Source of the DNA: an uncultured Bacilli bacterium
GTDB lineage: Bacteria; Bacillota_I; Bacilli_A; RF39; UBA660
Reading direction: 5' to 3'
DNA length: 63,418 nucleotides
Assembly: GCA_934162265.1 (NCBI GenBank)
Contig: CAKPHZ010000004.1
Coordinates: 1 to 63,418 of the forward strand
Shown piece by piece: positions 15,874-23,896 of the stretch. A model generated the notes under the pieces. That model saw only the letters and a program-made list of their open reading frames with translations. It was not told the origin of the DNA and made no database searches. Numbering within the stretch: the first letter of the stretch is position 1; each line of letters begins with the position of its first letter. Made by a program: the position numbers and the translations under genes.

Positions 15874-15903
15874 TCAAAAAAAAGCAAACCACTAAGTTTA
15901 CTT
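15874..15903 (-). terminator. terminator of ABC ATPase gene
   Basis: An 8-bp stem with one wobble (AAGCAAAC / GTTTACTT, 15882-15903) is followed by T8 on the minus strand. The stop codon of the ABC gene lies in the stem. Confidence 0.7.
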
Positions 15904-16542
15904 TACTTTCTTTAATTCATATACTTCATCTACCATTTCACAGACTTCTTTGGAGTGTGTTACAATAATGATGCATTTGTTTTCTTCATGAGCTAGTTTT
16001 TTTAAGATATCTAATATTTCTTTTTCGGTTTCTTTATCTAAGTTGCCTGTTGGTTCATCGGCGATAATCATTTTTGGATAGTAAGATAAGCTTCTGGCGA
16101 TAGCTACTCTTTGTTGTTCTCCTCCTGATAGTTTTAATATTTTTCTTGTTGCGTAACTTTCTTTTAGTCCTACTTGTTTCATTAATTCTAGGGCTCTTTT
16201 CTTTTTATTTTCTATTTTTATGCCACTGATATCCATAGAAAGAATAATGTTTTCTATTGTACTCATAAAGGGAAGTAGATTATAACTTTGGAAAACTATA
16301 CCAATTTCATGATTTCTATAGGTATCTAAATTCATCTGGTTTAAATCTTTATGATTAAAAATAATTCGGCCTTCACTACATCTTTCTAATCCACTGATTA
16401 GTGATAAAAGTGTTGTTTTTCCTGATCCACTTCTTCCTTTTATTGCATAAATTTTTCCCTGCTCAACTTCATAGTTGATATTTTTTATGGAAAATACTTC
16501 ATTAGAATTAAACTTTAAAAATATTTTTTGGTTTGAAATCAA
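15898..16542 (-). CDS. orphan ABC transporter ATP-binding protein (MacB/LolD type)
   Basis: This 214-residue ATPase has Walker A GRSGSGKTT, Q-loop VFQSYNLLPFMS, signature LSGGEQQRVAIARS, Walker B MIIADEPTG and a switch His in VTHS. The FQ-x-x-NLLP element is typical of the FtsX-permease-coupled group (MacB, LolD, BceA). No permease gene is next to it. The start is uncertain: the first reasonable codon is TTG at 16540-16542, without an SD, and the first strand of the domain looks rearranged, so the 5' end may be damaged. With the kinase remnant at 17.5-18.1 kb it probably derives from one regulated export module. Confidence 0.8.
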   Translation of the reverse strand: MISNQKIFLKFNSNEVFSIKNINYEVEQGKIYAIKGRSGSGKTTLLSLISGLERCSEGRIIFNHKDLNQMNLDTYRNHEIGIVFQSYNLLPFMSTIENIILSMDISGIKIENKKKRALELMKQVGLKESYATRKILKLSGGEQQRVAIARSLSYYPKMIIADEPTGNLDKETEKEILDILKKLAHEENKCIIIVTHSKEVCEMVDEVYELKKVK

Positions 16543-16579
16543 TAAAATTTCTAGGGTATATAAATATAAAATAATATGT

Positions 16580-16585
16580 TATAAT
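16580..16585 (+). promoter_or_regulatory. -10 element of the 16619 gene
   Basis: TATAAT on the plus strand, 33 bases before the start codon. No good -35 is visible at 16-18 bases. Confidence 0.4.
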
Positions 16586-16618
16586 TTAATTAATCAATGG
16601 AAAGAGAGTTGGTAAAAA

Positions 16619-17407
16619 ATGAGAAAGATTTTTCTAAAACATTATAATGTTTGTATTTATTGTTATTATGGTTTTATATTGTTAGTTTTAGATCAATTTG
16701 TTACTTATAATTTGACTGATATTTTTCTTTTTATTCCTTTTTTTCTTTCAAATATTTTTCTAACAATTTGGATTAATTATCCTATTATTAATTATAATAA
16801 ACTTTTTTGTAAAACATTGAATTCTGCTCCTTTGTTAGATCAACTTTCTTTTGAACTTAAAAATTGTAGTAATTTAAAAAGAAAAGAAAGTTTAAAATAT
16901 ATATTTTATTCAAAAAAGTGTGTTTTAGATTTAAATGAGGATTATTTAAAAAAATTAGAATTGATTAATATAAATTTACTCGATAAAAATACTATATTAA
17001 ATTTAAATATTGACTTAGTTTATTTTTATCTTTTAAATAATAATTTGGATTTAGCAAATAAAAGGTTAATTAATATTAATATGGTGGATAGGACTACTAA
17101 AAAGTTAGATTTTATAAAAAAAGTTTATGCTTTATATAGTGATGATTTAGATAACATTGAATCCTGGCTATTGAATGAATTAAAAAGTCAAAATAAAGAC
17201 AATATTCTTCATTGTGCAAATTTGAATTTTTTATTAGGAATTTATTATTATAAAGTAAATGATAGAAAAAAAGCATTAAGTTATTTTCAATTTGTAATAA
17301 ATAATGCAAAGAATATTTATATCTATAAATTATCTATTAATTATAAAGAAAAAATCAAATCAAATATTAACAAAAAAAGTAATCAATCAATTAAAGGAGA
17401 TTGCTAA
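16619..17407 (+). CDS. membrane protein with two N-terminal TM segments and TPR-like helices
   Basis: The 262-residue protein has two hydrophobic segments (about residues 12-28 and 34-55) and a long cytosolic helical part. Within that, YYKVNDRKKALSYFQFVINN looks like a tetratricopeptide helix pair. GAAAGAGAG precedes the ATG. I do not recognise the family. Base composition is even more AT-rich than the surroundings. In the +1 frame at the 3' end (17394-17465) a decent-looking sequence, EIAKIANVSVDEIKKIGK, runs to a TAA just inside the terminator. The last codons of this gene may therefore be frameshifted, or a short remnant overlaps. Confidence 0.6.
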   Translation: MRKIFLKHYNVCIYCYYGFILLVLDQFVTYNLTDIFLFIPFFLSNIFLTIWINYPIINYNKLFCKTLNSAPLLDQLSFELKNCSNLKRKESLKYIFYSKKCVLDLNEDYLKKLELININLLDKNTILNLNIDLVYFYLLNNNLDLANKRLININMVDRTTKKLDFIKKVYALYSDDLDNIESWLLNELKSQNKDNILHCANLNFLLGIYYYKVNDRKKALSYFQFVINNAKNIYIYKLSINYKEKIKSNINKKSNQSIKGDC

Positions 17408-17440
17408 GATTGCTAATGTTTCTGTTGATGAAATAAAGAA

Positions 17441-17480
17441 GATAGGAAAATCAAATGATGACTAATCCTATCTCTTTTTA
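17441..17480 (+). terminator. terminator of the 16619 gene
   Basis: A 7-bp stem GATAGGA / TCCTATC (17441-17472) is followed by TCTTTTTAT on the plus strand. Confidence 0.7.
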
Positions 17481-18129
17481 TTTGGAATTTTTCCATATTA
17501 CTTTAAAAGTTGTATATCCTTCTTTAGAGGCGCAGAAATTTCTCCTTTATGGTTTATCACAATATTTTTAGCTATTGCAAGACCTAATCCATAGTGGTTA
17601 TGATTTCCATTTCTTGATTTATCAGAACGATAAAATCTTTCAAAAATATTTTTTTCTTCGCCTTTTTTATTGGTAATCCTTTATTCTTTACTTCAAGGAT
17701 AATTGTCTTATTATTTTTTTCTAATAGTACTATAATTTCTCCTTCTTTTTTGCTGTGTTCTACAGCATTGTCTAGTAGAATATGAATTAATTTTTCTATC
17801 TGTTCTTTTATCATAAGTAAATAAATATCTTTTTCGATAGTAGTGGTTAATTTAATTTTTTTATCAAACATCATACTTTCAAAGGTTAAAATATTTTTCT
17901 CTAGAATAGTGGATAAATTTTCCTTGGTATAGACTTCTTTGGTAATTTTATCTGTTTTTGCGAGTTCTAGCATCTCTAAGACTAGCTTTGTCATTCGATT
18001 TGCTTCTTCTTGAATATTTTTTACCCATCTATCTTCTTTTTTGATGAAATAAGCATCTGTACTTGCTAAAATTACGGAAAGTGGTGTCTTTAATTCATGT
18101 GAGGCATCTTCAATAATTAATATTTTCAT
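17478..18129 (-). pseudogene. histidine kinase remnant fused to the start of a response regulator, two frameshifts
   Basis: The gene starts after AAGGTGAT with MKILIIED, the classic first strand of an OmpR-family receiver domain. It passes directly into DASHELKTPLSVI, the H-box of a histidine kinase, so the rest of the receiver and the kinase sensor part are missing. The N-box LLDNAVEHS follows. A missing base in an A-run at about 17663-17668 and a second shift at about 17527-17533 break the frame. Read across them, the kinase continues FERFYRSDKSRNG, YGLGLAIAKNIV (G-box), and ends at 17478. It cannot encode a working kinase. GATG microhomology may have mediated the deletion. Confidence 0.85.
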
Positions 18130-18159
18130 CTTTATCACCTTTTTAATATAAATCAGTAT

Positions 18160-18176
18160 TCTTAAATTAATCTTAA
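18160..18176 (-). promoter_or_regulatory. direct-repeat operator (OmpR/PhoB type) of the lost two-component system
   Basis: On the minus strand TTAAGA-N5-TTAAGA has an 11-base period, the spacing typical of OmpR/PhoB-family response regulator sites. It sits about 30 bases before the remnant's start codon. A TATAAT lies further upstream (about 18190-18205). Confidence 0.5.
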
Positions 18177-18325
18177 AAGAATAATTGATAAAATTATAAC
18201 AAAAAAGAGATTTTTTTCATCTTTTGAAAATACTTATAGAGATTTGTTTTTAATATTATTTTATTTGTGGTATTTTTTCTTTTATTTTTAATACTATTAA
18301 TTATGGTAAAGGAGATAAGTAATTA

Positions 18326-18481
18326 ATGTCTAAAAAAGATATTTGTTATATTTATTCAGAAGAGTTTATTTTTTCTTCAAATAATTTATCTGAAGAAAAA
18401 ATAAGAGAATTATTTAATCAAAAGATGTATTCTATAATTTTGAAAATAGAGGATTATAATGCTTTAGAGGATGATGAGTAA
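18326..18481 (+). CDS. small protein preceding serine recombinase
   Basis: A 51-residue acidic ORF (starts MSKKDICYIYSEEF, ends YNALEDDE) begins 11 bases after AAAGGAG. Its last codons overlap the recombinase start by 11 bases (GATGATGAGTAA contains the recombinase ATGATG), so the recombinase is likely translated by coupling. I do not recognise it. Small acidic proteins encoded beside serine recombinases can be directionality or accessory factors, which is only a contextual suggestion. Confidence 0.6.
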   Translation: MSKKDICYIYSEEFIFSSNNLSEEKIRELFNQKMYSIILKIEDYNALEDDE

Positions 18482-20576
18482 AAAAATGAATGCGATACAA
18501 AAAAATAGTAAAAAGAGATTAAGGGTAGTTTTATATTTACGATTATCTAAAGAAGATTTGTATAAATTAAGTCCATCTGAGAAATCTCAAAGTATTAAAA
18601 ATCAAGAGATAATACTTAGAACTTATGCATTAGAAAATGGTTGGAATATTGTTGGGGTTTTTGATGATGAAGATTATTCTGGTTCTGATCGAGAAAGGCC
18701 TAATTTTAATAAAATGATTAATGAATGTAAAGAAGGGAATGTTGATATTGTTTTAGTAAAAACACAGGCTAGATTTGCTCGTGATATTGGACTGGTGAAT
18801 GAATATGTTCATAATAAGTTCAGACAATGGAATGTTAGATTTGTTACTTATATTGAAAAAATTGATAATACTAAAGATGAAACTAAGAAGACAAGTCAGA
18901 TTATTGCGATGAAAGATGAATGGCTTCTTGAAGATACTTCTAAAAATATTAGGGAAACTTTAAAATCAAAAAGAGCAAAGGGACAATTTACGGGAAGTTT
19001 TGCCCCTTATGGTTATATAAAAGATAGGGAAAATAAAAATCATTTATTGATTGATCCGATAGCATCTTTAAATATAATTAGGATATTTGAAGAATATAAT
19101 ATGGGATATGGAATGGATAAAATTGCTAATAGATTATCTAGAGATAATATCTTAAGTCCTTTAGAGTATAAGATATTTAATGGTAGTAAAATTAAAATTC
19201 CTATAAAAAGAAAAGATTATGTTAATTATATTAATAAAGCTGGTACTTATGTTATTGATATTAATTATACAAATAATCAGAAGAAAATATTAAAAAATAT
19301 AACTACTATTGAGGTTATTTCTAATGAGTTATTATTTAATAATACTTTTAATATAAAACTTTTAAAAAAGAAAAATAGTAAAATTAAAATTTATTATTCA
19401 ATAAAGGATTTAAATAAGTTAGATATTATTATTGATAATGGTAAATATTTATTTAAAAATAAACCAAATTTTAATCATGATAATTGTTGGAAGGAATTTA
19501 AATTAAATGATATACTGCCTAAAGATGTTACTTGTATTGCTACTTATATAACGGAATTAGATAGAATGCATAATATTTTTTATAGTTTTGAAATTACATT
19601 AAAAGAGAATAGAAATCATTTAAAATATTATTATTATATATTTGCTTATGCTGATTATTATAATACTCATTTAAATTATCATATTAAAGTTAGAAATAAA
19701 TACAATTGGAGTGCTACTACTATTAGAAAAATATTATTTGATGAGGTATATATTGGAAATTTGGTACAGTTTAAGACTACTACTGTCAGTTATAAAAATC
19801 ATACTCTTATTTATAATAATAGTGATGAACAAATAAGAGTAGAAAATACTCATGAGGCTATTATTAATTTAAAGTTATGGAATGCAGTTCAAATAAAATT
19901 ATCTCATAATAAAAGATGTTGTAAAGATGGAAAAGTTCATTTATTATCTAATAAGGTTTACTGTCAATGCTGTCAAAAAATATTTTATAAATGTGGAAAG
20001 AGCATAGATGGGATGGGATATTTATGTTGTAAAGATAAGTTAACTAGTTGGTCTAATTGTGATAATAAAAAATGGATTAATGAAAGGTTTTTACACGAAT
20101 ATATTTTACAAAAGTTTAATATTTTATTAGATAAGTATTATTCTATAAATAAACAGATTAAATATGATAATTCTTTTGTTGAAAATAATTTATTTCAAGA
20201 AAAAATTAAAGTTTTACTTAAGGAAAAGAAAGAGATTAGTTTTGATTTGGATAATAAAAAAGGGTATTTTAAAACTTTATATTTAGATTTTAAAAATGGT
20301 ATTCTAAATAAAAAACAATACTTTTATTTAAAAGAAGAAGATGAGGTAGAAATAAAACGATTGGAACAAAGGTTAAAAATTATTGAGAGAAATTTGAAAA
20401 GTATTTATAAAGAAAAAAATGAGAGAAAAAATAGATATTTATTATTTAATAAATATAAAGAAATCAATACTTTAAATAGTTTTATTGTAGATAATTTTAT
20501 TGATAAGATTATTATAGGGAAATATGATTTAATAACGAATAGTCGTAATATTAAAATTATTTGGAATTTTTTATAA
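18471..20576 (+). CDS. large serine recombinase with inserted domain
   Basis: Site-specific DNA recombinase that cuts and rejoins att sites through a phosphoserine link. The resolvase domain (about residues 17-165) has catalytic Ser26 in LYLRLSKED, the FDDEDYSGSDRERP motif, and TQARFARD with its essential Arg residues. A recombinase domain follows (KRAKGQFTGSFAPYGY). A Cys-rich zinc ribbon is at about 497-535 (CQCCQ, CGK, CC, C) and a coiled coil at about 565-660. At 701 residues it is longer than the usual 450-550, because about 165 residues are inserted between LSPLEYK (about 240) and WSATTIRKILFDEVYIGN (about 410). It overlaps the following collagen-like frame by 16 bases. Confidence 0.9.
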   Translation: MMSKKMNAIQKNSKKRLRVVLYLRLSKEDLYKLSPSEKSQSIKNQEIILRTYALENGWNIVGVFDDEDYSGSDRERPNFNKMINECKEGNVDIVLVKTQARFARDIGLVNEYVHNKFRQWNVRFVTYIEKIDNTKDETKKTSQIIAMKDEWLLEDTSKNIRETLKSKRAKGQFTGSFAPYGYIKDRENKNHLLIDPIASLNIIRIFEEYNMGYGMDKIANRLSRDNILSPLEYKIFNGSKIKIPIKRKDYVNYINKAGTYVIDINYTNNQKKILKNITTIEVISNELLFNNTFNIKLLKKKNSKIKIYYSIKDLNKLDIIIDNGKYLFKNKPNFNHDNCWKEFKLNDILPKDVTCIATYITELDRMHNIFYSFEITLKENRNHLKYYYYIFAYADYYNTHLNYHIKVRNKYNWSATTIRKILFDEVYIGNLVQFKTTTVSYKNHTLIYNNSDEQIRVENTHEAIINLKLWNAVQIKLSHNKRCCKDGKVHLLSNKVYCQCCQKIFYKCGKSIDGMGYLCCKDKLTSWSNCDNKKWINERFLHEYILQKFNILLDKYYSINKQIKYDNSFVENNLFQEKIKVLLKEKKEISFDLDNKKGYFKTLYLDFKNGILNKKQYFYLKEEDEVEIKRLEQRLKIIERNLKSIYKEKNERKNRYLLFNKYKEINTLNSFIVDNFIDKIIIGKYDLITNSRNIKIIWNFL

Positions 20577-20803
20577 TATATTTCAAGAAAACTTTATATG
20601 TGGCTACTGGTCCAACTGGACCTACTGGACCTCAGGGAGCTGCTGGTCCTCAAGGAACTGCAGGAGCTACACCAACTTTGACAATTGGAACAGTAACAAC
20701 AGGAAATCCCGGTACACAGGCTGCTGCTACAATAACAGGAACAGAACCAAATTTCATTTTAAATTTAACTATTCCTCAGGGACCTACTGGACCTACAGGT
20801 TAA
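20561..20803 (+). CDS. collagen-like Gly-X-Y protein fragment, no independent start signals
   Basis: The frame encodes two short Gly-X-Thr/Gly-X-Y tracts (TGPTGPTGPQGAAGPQG and PQGPTGPTG) around a Thr/Ala-rich segment, as in BclA-like exosporium or surface glycoproteins of Bacillota. No SD is present before the possible ATG (20561) or the GTG at 20600. The frame opens inside the recombinase 3' end and has no signal for secretion. It looks like the 3' part of a larger gene whose 5' end was separated, perhaps by the adjacent recombinase. Thr-rich collagen repeats are common O-glycosylation targets, and a glycosyltransferase gene follows after 5 bases. Confidence 0.65.
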   Translation: MEFFIIYFKKTLYVATGPTGPTGPQGAAGPQGTAGATPTLTIGTVTTGNPGTQAAATITGTEPNFILNLTIPQGPTGPTG

Positions 20804-20808
20804 TTTAG

Positions 20809-21906
20809 ATGAACAAATATAAAGTATGCGTTTATGCAATTTGTAAAAATGAGGAAAAGTTTGTTACTAAATGGGTAAATTCAATGAAAGAGGCTGATAA
20901 AATATTTGTATTAGATACTGGATCAGAAGATAATTCTGTTTCTTTACTGAAAGAATTAGGCGTTATTGTAAAGAAAAAAATTATCAAACCATGGAGGTTT
21001 GATGTTGCTAGAAATATTTCTTTAAATATGGTAGATAAAGATACTGATATTTGTGTTTGTACTGATTTAGACGAAATATTATTACCTGGCTGGCGGGAAA
21101 ATTTAGAGAAAAATTGGGAAAAAGAATTAAATTGTCTTTTTTATCGATATAATTGGAGTTTAGATAAAAATGATGTTCCTAAAGTTAGTTTCTATTTAGG
21201 AAACATTCATGATAGGGTTCATTATCAATGGACTCATCCTGTTCATGAAGTTTTATCTTATTTAGGAAACGATGAAGAAAAAATAAAATATACTGATGAT
21301 ATTACTTTAAATCATTATCCAGATGTTTTTAAAAGTAGAAGTAGTTATCTTCCTTTGTTAGAATTATCCGTTAAAGAAGATAGTACTGATGATCGAAATA
21401 TGCATTATCTCGGAAGAGAATATATGTATTATGGTAAATATCAAGAATGTATTGATACATTAATTCATCATTTATCAATGAAAAAAGCAACTTGGAAAGA
21501 TGAAAGATGTGCTTCTATGCGATTTATTGGAAGATGTTATAAATTCTTAAAAAGATATGATGAAGCTAAAATGTGGTATGAAAAGGCAATTAAAGAAGCG
21601 CCTTATTTAAGAGATGCTTACGTGGAATTAGCATTACTTTATTATGAACTACATGATTATGGAAATATGATTAAGTATTGTCATCAAGCTCTTAGGATAA
21701 AAGAAAAGAAGGATACTTATATTAATGAAGTTTTTAGTTGGGATTATACGATTTATGATTTACTTTCTATAGGATTTTTTGAAATAGAAGATTTTGAAAA
21801 AGCACTCTCTTATTCTAAGATGGCTGTTGATATGGACCCTGATAATCAAAGATTAATTGATAATTATCAAACTATTTTGGATACAGTAAACCGATATACA
21901 GATTAA
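20809..21906 (+). CDS. family-2 glycosyltransferase with C-terminal TPR repeats
   Basis: The 365-residue protein has a GT-A (family 2) N-terminal domain: VCVYAICKNEEKFVTKWVNS, VLDTGSEDNS, and a DxD-type metal/nucleotide-sugar motif in CTDLDEILLPGW. From about residue 190 the sequence becomes TPR-like (YDEAKMWYEKAIKEAPYLRD, DFEKALSYSKMAVDMDPDN). The GT2-TPR architecture is common in Bacillota and often lies near collagen-like or exosporium genes. It probably glycosylates the adjacent collagen-like product, which is inference from context. The start lacks a strong SD and is 5 bases after the collagen-like stop. It converges on mutY with overlapping stop codons. Confidence 0.88.
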   Translation: MNKYKVCVYAICKNEEKFVTKWVNSMKEADKIFVLDTGSEDNSVSLLKELGVIVKKKIIKPWRFDVARNISLNMVDKDTDICVCTDLDEILLPGWRENLEKNWEKELNCLFYRYNWSLDKNDVPKVSFYLGNIHDRVHYQWTHPVHEVLSYLGNDEEKIKYTDDITLNHYPDVFKSRSSYLPLLELSVKEDSTDDRNMHYLGREYMYYGKYQECIDTLIHHLSMKKATWKDERCASMRFIGRCYKFLKRYDEAKMWYEKAIKEAPYLRDAYVELALLYYELHDYGNMIKYCHQALRIKEKKDTYINEVFSWDYTIYDLLSIGFFEIEDFEKALSYSKMAVDMDPDNQRLIDNYQTILDTVNRYTD

Positions 21907-21919
21907 TGCATATCGGTTT
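21888..21919. terminator. bidirectional terminator between glycosyltransferase and mutY
   Basis: A perfect 10-bp stem (AAACCGATAT / ATATCGGTTT) has a 12-base loop. Both convergent stop codons lie within it, and weak T-tracts follow on both strands. Confidence 0.75.
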
Positions 21920-22946
21920 CTTTTAGTGATTGAAAAAAAGGTTTATATGCTGAAGCTAAAGCATAGGTAGTTTCAATCTCTTTTAAAGTATAAAATTGAT
22001 AAGGTAGATTTTTGATGTTTTCTAAGATAATTTTATAAGACTTCATTTGCCATTTTTTATGTGTAAAAATATGGGTATAATTTTTATCTTTTTGAATATT
22101 CTTATAAGAAATTAAATTTTTTTCTAGATAAGAAACAATTTCTTTTTTGGAAACGTTTCCTTCTAATTGGGGAAAAGACCATAAATTTTGAAGAAGACTT
22201 TCTTCTTTTCTTTGATATAAAGCATATTTATTTTGGTACTGATAAAGAAGTACAGTATACAATTCTTCTTTTTTTGTACTTTTCTTTTTCTTCACAGGAA
22301 GTGATAAATAAGTATTTTTTTTATAAGATAAACAATCTTTGTTTAATGGGCATTGTAAACATTTTGGAGTTCCTTTTGGTAAACAGATTGTTTCTCCCAA
22401 TTCCATCATCCCTTGATTAAAATCTCCGGCATCCATGGGTATCACTTGCATTAAATAGTGCCGAATTTCTTTTTTTACTTTTGGTTCATCTATGTTCCTT
22501 TTATCATTGAAAAATCTTGTAAATACTCTTAGAACATTACCATCAATTGTTACTTCTTTTTGGTTGAAACAAATAGAAGAAATAGCACTTGCTGTATATT
22601 CTCCAATTCCAGGAAGTTTTAGGATTTCCACATATTCTGTGGGAAACTTTCCTTGATGTTCTTGTTCGATAATTTGGGCAGTTTTTTTGAGGTTTTTAGC
22701 CCTAGAATAATAACCTAATCCTTCCCATAACTTTAATAATTTTTCTTCATCAATGGTAGCTAAATCATGAATTGTTGGTAAGAATGTGATAAATCTTTCA
22801 TAGTAAGGAATGACAGTTTCTATTCTTGTTTGTTGAAGCATGATTTCTGATATCCAAATATGATAAGGATTGTTGTCTTTTCTCCATGGAAGAACTCTTT
22901 TATTTTTTTGATACCATATACTTAATTTTGCTAATTCGTTTTTCAT
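21903..22946 (-). CDS. mutY: A/G-specific adenine glycosylase MutY
   Basis: Removes adenine mispaired with 8-oxoguanine. The catalytic Glu is in WISEIMLQQTR, the helix-hairpin-helix is LPGIGEYTASA, and the catalytic Asp follows in VTIDGNVLRVFTR. The 4Fe-4S cluster cysteines have the C-x6-C-x2-C-x5-C spacing in CLPKGTPKCLQCPLNKDC. A C-terminal MutT-like domain recognises 8-oxoG (about residues 230-340). The length (347) is normal. It begins 10 bases after the stop of the upstream transglutaminase-like gene and lacks its own strong SD, so the two are probably co-translated. Confidence 0.95.
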   Translation of the reverse strand: MKNELAKLSIWYQKNKRVLPWRKDNNPYHIWISEIMLQQTRIETVIPYYERFITFLPTIHDLATIDEEKLLKLWEGLGYYSRAKNLKKTAQIIEQEHQGKFPTEYVEILKLPGIGEYTASAISSICFNQKEVTIDGNVLRVFTRFFNDKRNIDEPKVKKEIRHYLMQVIPMDAGDFNQGMMELGETICLPKGTPKCLQCPLNKDCLSYKKNTYLSLPVKKKKSTKKEELYTVLLYQYQNKYALYQRKEESLLQNLWSFPQLEGNVSKKEIVSYLEKNLISYKNIQKDKNYTHIFTHKKWQMKSYKIILENIKNLPYQFYTLKEIETTYALASAYKPFFQSLKETDMH

Positions 22947-22956
22947 GTTAAAGTAC

Positions 22957-23844
22957 TTAATAATTCCTTTTTCTATTTATATCATTTGAACCTGGATAGT
23001 TTTTTTTGATTTCCTTTGATAATATTTTTGCTTTTTCTGTTGTATCAAGAATTGGTTCTTGCAATGTTATTGTTGATGGTAATTCTCCAATAAAAGAATA
23101 ATTATTTTGCTGGTTTAATTTTGCTTCTGATACTAAAAAGCAAAACTGTTTTGGGACTCCACTTTTAATATAAGCGGTTGCATCTATTAAAGAAACTTCT
23201 CCATTGGAAAATGTTATTTTGTTTAATGCATGAAAGTCATCATTATGATTTGCTGATATTACCTCTATATTTAATCCTAAAGCTTGACCTGTTATACTAA
23301 GAAAATTGGCAATATCAGAACACAATCCTTGTCCCATTACAAGCACGCTATTATAGTTAGAGTCGATTGGAATATTATCTTTAAAATCAAAGTCATATTC
23401 TGATACAAATGGAATTTGATTGCAATATTTATAACAATCATAAGAATATTTAAAGTACTCTGTAGTAAAATCAAAGAGAAAGGATAGTTTTTCTGATTCG
23501 TTCTTTGGTGTTGATAAAGTACTTAATAAGACTTTCTTCATTTGTAAAGCAATTTGATCGATTGTGTTCTTATTTAATTTAAGTATTGTGTGATAATTTT
23601 GTTGATAAGTATCTAATCTTTCTTTTAATTGCTTGATATTTCTATTTTTTAAATTTTCTAGACTAATTTCTCTTTCTTTGCTAAAAAGAAGAGCTGTTTT
23701 ATATTCTCTTTGAAATTTTTTTTGCATTTCAGTATCTGATTTTTCTATCATATCCTGGTTCTCTTCATATTTTTTGATAGAATAAATTATTAATTCGTCA
23801 TAAATATCTTTAATGTCTTCATCAGTAAAAAACGTTTCGAGCAT
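22957..23844 (-). CDS. transglutaminase-like superfamily protein
   Basis: The 295-residue soluble protein has a helical N-terminal half with many charged residues, then a core that fits the transglutaminase/papain-like fold. This comprises VMGQGLCSDIANFLSITGQ (Cys at a helix start), DDFHALNKITF (His) and VSLIDATAY (Asp). The order and the G-x-G-x-C, H-A-x-N and I-D-A-T wording match the superfamily well. It could act as a peptidase or cross-linking enzyme on unknown substrates. AAGGAGG precedes the ATG. It is upstream of mutY in the same transcript. Confidence 0.7.
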   Translation of the reverse strand: MLETFFTDEDIKDIYDELIIYSIKKYEENQDMIEKSDTEMQKKFQREYKTALLFSKEREISLENLKNRNIKQLKERLDTYQQNYHTILKLNKNTIDQIALQMKKVLLSTLSTPKNESEKLSFLFDFTTEYFKYSYDCYKYCNQIPFVSEYDFDFKDNIPIDSNYNSVLVMGQGLCSDIANFLSITGQALGLNIEVISANHNDDFHALNKITFSNGEVSLIDATAYIKSGVPKQFCFLVSEAKLNQQNNYSFIGELPSTITLQEPILDTTEKAKILSKEIKKNYPGSNDINRKRNY

Positions 23845-23859
23845 TTTATCCTCCTTAAT

Positions 23860-23892
23860 TTAAGAAAAGCGTAAGGATAAGCCATACGCTTT
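23860..23892 (-). terminator. terminator of eno
   Basis: An 8-bp perfect stem (AAAGCGTA / TACGCTTT, 23867-23892) is followed by TTTTC on the minus strand, a few bases after the eno stop. Confidence 0.8.
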
Positions 23893-23896
23893 CATA

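Noticed and set aside
18180..18325. Recombinase attachment site before the small ORF
   Set aside because: I found no repeat shared between this region and the collagen-like junction at 20577-20610, so no att pair can be claimed.
20605..20803. Repeated GG(A/T)CC(A/T)ACTGG units as a possible CRISPR or VNTR
   Set aside because: They are codons for collagen-like Gly-Pro-Thr repeats, too short and irregular for a CRISPR array, with no spacers or cas genes.
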